Shown: positions 6,686-11,730 of the stretch, in pieces
Layout: each line of letters begins with the position of its first letter
Position numbering within the stretch: the first letter of the stretch is position 1
Source: Firmicutes bacterium UBA3553
Lineage (GTDB): Bacteria > Bacillota > Clostridia > Tissierellales > Sedimentibacteraceae
Direction of reading: 5' to 3'
Length of the DNA: 11,730 nt
NCBI GenBank assembly: GCA_002381185.1
Contig: DFOA01000039.1
Coordinates: forward strand, 1-11,730
Position numbers and translations under genes: made by a program
The notes under the pieces: model-generated
Database searches by the model: none
Seen by the model: the letters and a program-made list of their open reading frames with translations, nothing else
Told to the model about the DNA's origin: nothing

Positions 6686-7888
6686 TTAACCAAGCACTTT
6701 ATCAAATTGGTTGACAACAAATTCATGCAACAAATTCAATGTCTTATTATAATTCTCATTACTTACAAGTAAACTAACATATCTGTCGGCAGTCACACAT
6801 AGGTTGTAACTGATATTTTCATCCTTCATTCTGTTTATTAAATCATCATGAAATTCCGGATATTGTAATATGTTGCTGCCTACAATGCTGATTTCAGCAA
6901 TATTTTGACATTCATCAATAATAAAACCACGGTCATCAATAAGTTTTTCTGCTGCTTTGAAATTCTTAGCGTCAGTTGTAATAATAATTGCTCCCTCTTT
7001 GTAATACATCTTATAATCTTCAGATTTCAATCCATCTAATATTCCTTTTAACGGGTTATATTCCCTGCTTTTTATTTTACCAAAAATAATATTATCAGAA
7101 CCTGTGACACCTACTAATTTTAGCTTATCTTTTTCTAAACTTTCATCACAGATTAAAGTACCCGGATGACTGCTGAATGTAGACTTTACATACAGCTTAG
7201 TTTTTGGTTCCTTCATTGCGGTTTCCACAGCTCTCGGATGAATTACTTTCGCCCCCATGTTAGCTAGAGTACAACAGTCTTCATAACTTATTTCATCTAA
7301 TAAAACTGCATCTTTGACTTTTCTGGGGTCTGCTGTCATTATTCCCTCTACGTCCGTATAAATATCAACTTCATATGCACCTAATGCAGCTCCCAATGCG
7401 CAAGCAGTAGTATCGCTGCCACCTCTTCCCAGTGTTGTTATATCACCTTTTTCGGATATACCCTGGCCTCCTCCTGCAACAACAATATTTCCTTCTTTCA
7501 AAAGATTCACTATTCTGTCATTTTCTACTCTGGTAATTCTTGCGTCTGCATAATTTTCATCCGTTATTATTCCCGCTTGTGCTCCGGACAGATAGACAGA
7601 TTTATACCCTCTTTTTTGAAGGTTTGAAGCTATTATAGCTCCGGAAATGTTTTCCCCGCAGCTAAATATGACGTCCAGCTCACGTTTGCTTGCAAAAGGA
7701 TATTCTTTTTTAATTAAATTTAGCAATGTATCGGTTGCATAAGGATCTCCGTTTCTCCCCATGGCTGAAACCACAACAACCAACGAATAACCGCTGTCAA
7801 CCGCTTCTTCTATTTTTTTATATACATGCTCTCTGGAGCTTTCAGTGGCAACTGAAGTTCCGCCGAATTTCTGAACAAGTATCCTCAT
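6686..7888 (-). CDS. dapG: Aspartokinase, B. subtilis DapG-like
   Basis: 400 residues, a monofunctional aspartokinase. The kinase domain shows VQKFGGTSV (5-13), SAMGRNGDPYATDTLL (41-56), FSCGEN, GRGGSDTTA (154-162), DIYTDVEGIMTADPR (175-189) and GAKVIHPRAVE. SAMGRxGDPYATD is, from memory, characteristic of B. subtilis DapG (aspartokinase I), which sits beside asd and dapA in that genome. Two ACT domains occupy roughly 257-400. Their effector-facing segments (SIVGSNILQYPE and NLCVTADRYVSLLV) differ from the GM...ISTSEI pattern of lysine-inhibited enzymes, so lysine feedback may be absent. The known reaction phosphorylates aspartate with ATP; it is reversible. The gene starts 13 bp after asd with a GGAGG site. 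Naming as dapG rather than lysC is tentative. Confidence 0.93.
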   Translation of the reverse strand: MRILVQKFGGTSVATESSREHVYKKIEEAVDSGYSLVVVVSAMGRNGDPYATDTLLNLIKKEYPFASKRELDVIFSCGENISGAIIASNLQKRGYKSVYLSGAQAGIITDENYADARITRVENDRIVNLLKEGNIVVAGGGQGISEKGDITTLGRGGSDTTACALGAALGAYEVDIYTDVEGIMTADPRKVKDAVLLDEISYEDCCTLANMGAKVIHPRAVETAMKEPKTKLYVKSTFSSHPGTLICDESLEKDKLKLVGVTGSDNIIFGKIKSREYNPLKGILDGLKSEDYKMYYKEGAIIITTDAKNFKAAEKLIDDRGFIIDECQNIAEISIVGSNILQYPEFHDDLINRMKDENISYNLCVTADRYVSLLVSNENYNKTLNLLHEFVVNQFDKVLG

Positions 7889-7901
7889 TTATGCCTCCAT
7901 T

Positions 7902-8930
7902 TTAATTTCTTAAACTTTTTACAAGCAACTCAGCAATTTGGACAGCGTTGGTTGCAGCGCCTTTTCTGATTTGATCGCCACAGCACCATAAACTGATTGA
8001 ATTTTCTTTGGTATAATCCTTTCTTATTCTTCCTACATAAATTAAATCTTGTCCTGATGTATCTATAGGCATTGGATATATGTTATTTTCAGGATCGTCA
8101 ACCAATTTGACACCTTTTGCATCAGACAATAATTCCCTTACCTTCTCGATGCTTAATTCCTTTTCAGTTTCAATCGTTATTGATTCCGAATGACTTCTTA
8201 GTACAGGAACTCTGGCACATGTACATGAAATTCCAATTTTGTCATCATGAAGAATTTTTCTGCCTTCATTATACATTTTCATTTCTTCTTTTGTGTAACC
8301 ATTATCTTCAAAGCTGTCAATATGAGGTATTATGTTAAAAGCTATTTCATGCTGGAATACTTTGTTTTCTGCTCCTTTATTATTCAATACATCTATTGTC
8401 TGATTTTTCAATTCTTCAATTCCTCGTATTCCTGCACCTGAAACAGCCTGGTATGTGGAAACAACCATTCTTTTTATACCTGCATACTTATAGATTTCAT
8501 TAACCGCTACTATTCCGATAATTGTAGAGCAGTTTGGATTTGCTATTATTCCTTTGTGTTTATAAATATCTTCCGGGTTAACTTCCGGAACAACAAGCGG
8601 AACATCATCATTCAATCTAAATGCACTGCTGTTGTCTATTGCAACGGCTCCGTTTTTTAATATACTTGGCATGAACATCCTGCTTATATCGCTTTCCACT
8701 GCAATTAGTGTTATATCTACATCATCAAACGAATTTTCTTTCGCTTCTTCAACTACATACTTCTTTCCGCAAAAAATATATTCTTTGCCTGCTTCACTGG
8801 CATGAGCCAATAACTTTATGTTTTCAACCTCAAACTGTCTTTCTTCCATAATCCTGAGCATTTGTGTTCCGACTGCACCTGTTGCCCCAAGTATAGCAAC
8901 TACAGGCTTACTGCTGGTTTTATTTTTCAT
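7902..8930 (-). CDS. asd: Aspartate-semialdehyde dehydrogenase
   Basis: 342 residues, normal for the bacterial enzyme. The NADP-binding motif GATGAVG is at 15-21. The catalytic cysteine C134 lies in ANPNCSTI, SGAGIRGIEEL is at 164-174, and the catalytic histidine is H247 in RVPVLRSHSESI. It interconverts aspartyl phosphate and aspartate semialdehyde using NADP(H) and phosphate; the phosphate-dependent oxidation of the semialdehyde is the direction commonly used for assay. It is the first gene of the ten-gene run. A strong AGGAGG ribosome binding site and a near-perfect promoter lie in the 257-bp gap upstream. Its product feeds DapA, encoded six genes downstream, or its substrate comes from there if the route runs in reverse. 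Confidence 0.95.
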   Translation of the reverse strand: MKNKTSSKPVVAILGATGAVGTQMLRIMEERQFEVENIKLLAHASEAGKEYIFCGKKYVVEEAKENSFDDVDITLIAVESDISRMFMPSILKNGAVAIDNSSAFRLNDDVPLVVPEVNPEDIYKHKGIIANPNCSTIIGIVAVNEIYKYAGIKRMVVSTYQAVSGAGIRGIEELKNQTIDVLNNKGAENKVFQHEIAFNIIPHIDSFEDNGYTKEEMKMYNEGRKILHDDKIGISCTCARVPVLRSHSESITIETEKELSIEKVRELLSDAKGVKLVDDPENNIYPMPIDTSGQDLIYVGRIRKDYTKENSISLWCCGDQIRKGAATNAVQIAELLVKSLRN

Positions 8931-8947
8931 ATCGTCCTCCTACTCAT

Positions 8948-8958
8948 CTAATGATTAG
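8948..8958. promoter_or_regulatory. Palindrome CTAATgATTAG, candidate operator of the asd promoter
   Basis: A perfect 5+1+5 inverted repeat immediately downstream of the asd -10 box, at about +4 to +14 and before the ribosome binding site. The position would let a bound repressor block initiation. The FCD regulator encoded in the run is a natural candidate binder, but its motif is unknown. Confidence 0.35.
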
Positions 8959-8967
8959 TATGTGAGA

Positions 8968-8996
8968 ATTATATAATATAATATTATTTATGTCAA
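8968..8996 (-). promoter_or_regulatory. Consensus sigma-A promoter of the asd-led run
   Basis: On the minus strand TTGACA (8996-8991), a 17-bp spacer, then TATAAT (8973-8968): both hexamers match the housekeeping consensus exactly. Transcription would begin near 8961, about 30 bases before the asd start codon. The short leader has no room for a riboswitch or T-box, so control is probably by a DNA-binding protein. Confidence 0.85.
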
Positions 8997-9120
8997 TAAA
9001 AAATACCGTTTATCTCAATATATTTTTAAGCATTTGCTAAATTAATTTACTTAATTCTGCTAGTCTCTACACGATTAGTCACTGCTGCTTAACTAATTGA
9101 CAAAAACAATATGTTCGCAT

Positions 9121-9152
9121 CATAAAAATGCTAATCATATTTCGATTAGCAT
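9121..9152 (-). terminator. Intrinsic terminator of the aminotransferase gene
   Basis: Reading on the minus strand, ATGCTAATC (9152-9144) and GATTAGCAT (9136-9128) form a perfect 9-bp stem with a 7-base loop, directly followed by TTTTTATG. It begins about 35 bases after the aminotransferase stop codon and separates that gene from the asd promoter. Confidence 0.8.
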
Positions 9153-9187
9153 AAATAATTTCTATTTCTAATTATTGACTATGAATG

Positions 9188-10378
9188 TCATTTAAGTTTG
9201 TTCAGAGCCTCTTCCATCCTATTCATTCCCTCTTTTATATTTTCTAAAGAATTTGAATAAGAAATTCTTATGTTGTCCGGAGCCAAAAATGCAGCTCCCG
9301 TTACAACCGCAATTCTGCTTTCTTCCAATAGGTAATCACACATATCCATGGGATTATTAATTATATAATTCTTATATTGTCTGCCATAAAAGTTCTTGAT
9401 ATTAGGCATAACATAAAAAGCACCCTTAGGCATAAAACAATTGATTTCAGGCATTTCGTTTAATCTGTTAACTATGTACTGCCTTCTTTTTTCAAATTCT
9501 TTTCTCATATCTTCAACAAATTTTTCAGAATTCTTTAATGCTTCAATAGATGCGTACTGTGCGGGCGCATTTGGGCTTGTAGTAGTATGTCCTTGATAGT
9601 CGCTCATTGCCTTGATTATCTTCTTAGGTCCGACGGCAAAGCCAATTCTCCACCCTGTCATTGCATAGGATTTTGATACACCATTTATAGTAATTGTCCT
9701 ATCCTTTATTTCTTCTGATATTGAAGCTGTACAATAATTCGATTCTCCATCATAAACTAATTTCTCATAAATTTCATCTGAAATTATATAAAAATTATTA
9801 TGCACAGCTAACCTGCCGAGCTTTTCTAAATCATTCTTTTTATATACTGCTCCGGTCGGATTATTAGGTGAATTAATTAAAACTGCCTTTGTTTTATCGG
9901 TGATTTTAACTTTTATTCTGTCAATATCCAAATCAAATCCGCCTTTTTCGTCCATTTCAACCAAAACAGGAATACCGCCTGTAAGTTTTATCATTTCGAT
10001 ATAACTGATCCAGCATGGGGTTGGCACAATAACTTCATCACCCGGGTCAACAATTGCCATTAGGGCATTAGTAAGGGATTGTTTCGCGCCTGAAGATACT
10101 ATCACTTCATTGATAGAATAATCCAAATCATATTCCTTTTTAAACTTATTGCATATTTCCTCTCTAAGTTCAATTAATCCTGCAGCAGGAGTATATTTAG
10201 TATACCCCAGGTCATAAGCTTCTTTTGCTTTGCTGATTATATTTTGCGGAGTATTAAAATCAGGCTCTCCTATATTAAATCCAATTACATTTATACCTTG
10301 TTTTTTTAGCATCGCAATTTTTTCAGATTGTGCCAAGGTAACTGAAGGTATCATTTCTTTTACTCTCTTACTAATCAC
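9188..10378 (-). CDS. aspB: Aspartate aminotransferase (class I fold, AspB-like)
   Basis: 396 residues of the fold-type I PLP aminotransferases. Motifs: FNIGEPDFNTP (34-44), KYTPAAGLIELREEI, NSPNNPTGAVY (169-179), SDEIYEKLVY (200-209), and the PLP lysine K236 in GVSKSYAMTGWRIG. The substrate-carboxylate arginine sits in NIRISYS near the C-terminus. The pattern is that of the Bacillus/Thermus-type aspartate aminotransferase, exchanging aspartate/oxaloacetate with glutamate/2-oxoglutarate. Related enzymes with other substrates look alike, so specificity is not certain. The start codon is GTG, supported by GGAGG six bases upstream. The gene has its own promoter and terminator, but its place beside asd and aspartokinase fits a role at the aspartate end of the same pathway. 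Confidence 0.88.
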   Translation of the reverse strand: MISKRVKEMIPSVTLAQSEKIAMLKKQGINVIGFNIGEPDFNTPQNIISKAKEAYDLGYTKYTPAAGLIELREEICNKFKKEYDLDYSINEVIVSSGAKQSLTNALMAIVDPGDEVIVPTPCWISYIEMIKLTGGIPVLVEMDEKGGFDLDIDRIKVKITDKTKAVLINSPNNPTGAVYKKNDLEKLGRLAVHNNFYIISDEIYEKLVYDGESNYCTASISEEIKDRTITINGVSKSYAMTGWRIGFAVGPKKIIKAMSDYQGHTTTSPNAPAQYASIEALKNSEKFVEDMRKEFEKRRQYIVNRLNEMPEINCFMPKGAFYVMPNIKNFYGRQYKNYIINNPMDMCDYLLEESRIAVVTGAAFLAPDNIRISYSNSLENIKEGMNRMEEALNKLK

Positions 10379-10415
10379 TGGAACCTCCGGAACTTTTTTA
10401 TAATAATTTTTTAGT

Positions 10416-10443
10416 ATTATAACATAATATATTTTAATTGCAA
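10416..10443 (-). promoter_or_regulatory. Promoter of the aminotransferase gene
   Basis: On the minus strand TTGCAA (10443-10438), a 16-bp spacer, then TATAAT (10421-10416). It lies about 38 bases before the GTG start. The -35 box is inside a small AATTGCAATT palindrome, whose core TTGCAATTCT/ATTGCAAT recurs some 80 bp further upstream near 10523. Confidence 0.65.
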
Positions 10444-10767
10444 TTATATTAATAATTTCATTTGTGTTACATTACAAATTTTTAATGCATTTTTAAGATT
10501 TTGAGAAGTGTTTTTACTAGAATTGCAATGCTTACAAGATATTTATGTTACTTTTTTGTTACTAATAATCATGTTTTAGTATTGATTTATAGGTATTCTT
10601 AAGAATATTTTACTTAAGTATTTTATTTACATGAATGAAATTTTATACCTTATCACATACACCTGATACAAGCATATAATATACTATATAGCCACCTCCT
10701 ATGAAGATAATTACAATAGTAATTAAACAGTCATTACATGAGCTGGCTGAATAAAGTTATATTAAAA
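10444..10767. other. Intergenic region without a convincing gene
   Basis: A very AT-rich stretch between the aminotransferase promoter and the terminator of the next gene. I see no RNA gene, riboswitch or supported coding region. A 38-codon open frame on the minus strand (10756-10643) encodes a hydrophobic segment (DCLITIVIIFIGGGYIVYY) and an AGGAGG lies inside it at 10700-10695, but no start codon is suitably placed. It could be a decayed small membrane-protein gene or chance. Confidence 0.5.
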
Positions 10768-10805
10768 GGGCAGAACTCGGAACATATAAGTTGTTCCGGC
10801 TGCCC
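10764..10805 (-). terminator. Strong hairpin terminator after the 144-residue gene
   Basis: GGGCAG (10768-10773) pairs with CTGCCC (10800-10805), and inside it CGGAAC (10778-10783) with GTTCCG (10793-10798). This gives 12 base pairs with an asymmetric internal loop and a 9-base apical loop. On the minus strand TTTTAAT follows, fitting termination of the gene ending at 10824. On the plus strand the 3' flank TAATTTTATT is also T-rich, so it could work in both directions. Confidence 0.75.
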
Positions 10806-10823
10806 TAATTTTATTCAAAAGAA

Positions 10824-11258
10824 TTATGATAAATCAATTATACCATTAAACATGAAAAATCTAATATACTCTGCTGAAGGTCCAGGTACCGTCATTACAC
10901 CTTTTTTCGATACATTCAAAATTTGCAATCTCAGCTCTCTTGTGCTTCCGTTATCATACATAGCAAATCCTGTTATACACTTAGTGCTAGAAGGTCTGAA
11001 TTCTATGGGGAGGCTTGCAAAAAACTGTTCGCCTTTCATATTGATTAAAACCCAAATATCAGCCTGAATTTCAAGTATATTTCGGTTACTTGGTTTTCTG
11101 TATCGTATATACCCATCAAAGTCTTCTGGGTAAATTCCTTCAAAATCATGCCACATATCTTCTTCAACAGATAACAAACTGTTTTTTTCTTCATAATCAA
11201 CTTTTTCATCGATTTGAGCTTCTTCCGTAATTAGTTGATTATTTATTACTTTTTTCAT
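10824..11258 (-). CDS. Protein of unknown function, beta-rich C-terminal half
   Basis: I do not recognise this 144-residue protein with confidence. The N-terminal 45 residues are acidic and polar (EEAQIDEKVDYEEKNSLLSVEEDMWHD region is mostly charged). The rest looks like a beta-sandwich: EIQADIWVLINMKG, then ASLPIEFRPSSTKCITGFAMY, then LRLQILNVSKKGVMTVPG. A 'LP..FRPS...' strand followed by a short 'G.V.V' strand recalls the C-terminal domains of some phage tail-fibre or structural proteins, but this is a resemblance by eye only. No signal peptide or membrane segment is visible. A GTG at 11273 is in frame, but the ATG at 11258 follows GAGGTG at good distance and is preferred. It diverges from the cysteine-rich gene at 11507 and ends at a strong terminator. 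Confidence 0.7.
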   Translation of the reverse strand: MKKVINNQLITEEAQIDEKVDYEEKNSLLSVEEDMWHDFEGIYPEDFDGYIRYRKPSNRNILEIQADIWVLINMKGEQFFASLPIEFRPSSTKCITGFAMYDNGSTRELRLQILNVSKKGVMTVPGPSAEYIRFFMFNGIIDLS

Positions 11259-11411
11259 TTCTCTACACCTCACATAATATTTGTAGACAAGCTGTTTTAT
11301 GCCTACATGTGCATTCTATGCTTGTACACAATATATGTGATACGATATAGGTAAATGGTATTAATTCGAGGTGCAGTTTTATAATATGCCATATTAAGAT
11401 AATTTTCAGTG

Positions 11412-11437
11412 ACTTTAATGCAAGTGCGCATAGATAA
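11412..11437 (+). promoter_or_regulatory. Weak candidate sporulation (sigma-K-like) promoter before the cysteine-rich gene
   Basis: AC (11412-11413), a 15-bp spacer, then CATAGATAA (11429-11437) resembles the sigma-K pattern AC-N16/17-CATAnnnTA, with one -10 mismatch and a spacer one base short. It lies about 70 bases before the start codon. Such short patterns occur by chance in AT-rich DNA, so this is only a hint. Confidence 0.22.
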
Positions 11438-11506
11438 GCACACCTTTTAAATAGAAGAATATATTGCTATTGAGCATGTCTCAAAATAATAATCGAGGTG
11501 TTAATT

Positions 11507-11707
11507 ATGAGTTGTGGATGGAATAATGTAGCCGGAACAGGCAACTGTATTACAGCAGAGGAATTTTGCAGAAGAAGATGCACTGGAGGCAACGTAGCCC
11601 CTGATTCCAGCAGGAGATGTAACTTCGTGTATGAATGCTTATTAGAATTATTAGAAGACGCATTAGAAGAAGACAATAATAACAATCATTGCTGCTGTAG
11701 AAGATAA
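11507..11707 (+). CDS. Small cysteine-rich protein, possibly a spore-coat component
   Basis: A 66-residue protein starting MSCGWNNVAGTGNC. The start is the ATG at 11507, preceded by CGAGGTG seven bases upstream; an earlier in-frame ATG (11498) overlaps that site and is less likely. It has nine cysteines spread along the chain, an arginine-rich FCRRRC segment, an acidic amphipathic helix (YECLLELLEDALEEDNNNN) and a C-terminal HCCCRR. No signal peptide is seen. Short cytoplasmic proteins with many cysteines and a CCC-type tail in Clostridia are often spore-coat or exosporium proteins cross-linked by disulfides; metal binding is another possibility. No family is recognised. The last bases of the window (GAGTAGGAGCTAAATAA) look like a ribosome binding site for another plus-strand gene just beyond the edge, suggesting a small operon. 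Confidence 0.72.
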   Translation: MSCGWNNVAGTGNCITAEEFCRRRCTGGNVAPDSSRRCNFVYECLLELLEDALEEDNNNNHCCCRR

Positions 11708-11730
11708 CGAATCGAGTAGGAGCTAAATAA

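Noticed and set aside
8931..9187. Possible lysine riboswitch or T-box upstream of asd
   Set aside because: The promoter sits only about 65 bases before the start codon, so the leader is about 30 nt, too short for either element; the hairpin at 9128-9152 belongs to the aminotransferase terminator.
10643..10756. Minus-strand 38-codon open frame with a hydrophobic stretch and an internal AGGAGG
   Set aside because: No start codon lies at a workable distance from the AGGAGG; the only ATG (10675) is about 19 bases away and would give 10 residues. Not enough to call a gene.
10738..11067. Plus-strand open frame of 109 codons
   Set aside because: It runs through the terminator hairpin and antisense to the 144-residue gene; it lacks a ribosome binding site and has no recognisable protein features.
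11274..11506. Inverted repeat (ACAAGC...GCTTGT) in the divergent intergenic region
   Set aside because: Only 6 bp arms separated by about 27 bases; common by chance in AT-rich DNA and not clearly tied to either promoter.

Overview
The window looks like a chromosomal segment of a low-GC, anaerobic, probably spore-forming Firmicute of the class Clostridia (possibly Tissierellia-like). The basis is AT-rich intergenic DNA, strong AGGAGG-type ribosome binding sites, closely packed genes, Fe-S and flavin oxidoreductases, and a B. subtilis DapG-like aspartokinase. The genus cannot be fixed from the sequence alone.

Layout, in the direction of transcription (almost everything is on the minus strand, so right to left). 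At the far right, a small cysteine-rich protein (plus strand, 11507-11707) diverges from a 144-residue beta-rich protein of unknown function (minus, 10824-11258), which ends in a strong hairpin terminator. After about 440 bp without a convincing gene comes a monocistronic aspartate-aminotransferase-like gene with its own promoter and terminator. Next is a consensus promoter (TTGACA, 17 bp, TATAAT) driving a ten-gene run: asd, aspartokinase, an FAD amino-acid dehydrogenase, a sodium:solute symporter, an FCD-domain regulator (with a second promoter), a BFD-type [2Fe-2S] protein, dapA, an HcnA-type [2Fe-2S] protein, an HcnB-type FAD/NAD(P) oxidoreductase and a 2x[4Fe-4S] protein. The run ends at a small terminator hairpin. 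Ten bases beyond that hairpin, the 5' end of a group II intron begins and runs off the left edge of the window.

How the genes may work together: the five redox proteins match the parts of the heteromeric dye-linked amino-acid dehydrogenases (L-proline dehydrogenase PDH1, D-hydroxyproline dehydrogenase, hydrogen cyanide synthase HcnABC). With the symporter and FCD regulator they look like an uptake-and-oxidation module for an amino or imino acid. The odd part is that three aspartate-family lysine-pathway enzymes (asd, dapG-like, dapA) share the run. dapA is translationally interlocked with the redox genes, while dapB and the later lysine genes are absent. My preferred but unproven model is catabolic: the dehydrogenase makes a cyclic imine, DapA cleaves it to pyruvate plus aspartate semialdehyde, and Asd and aspartokinase run in reverse to give aspartate and ATP, with the aminotransferase feeding aspartate to oxaloacetate. 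The alternative is a biosynthetic route in which DapA's product is oxidised by the flavoprotein complex, for example toward dipicolinate.
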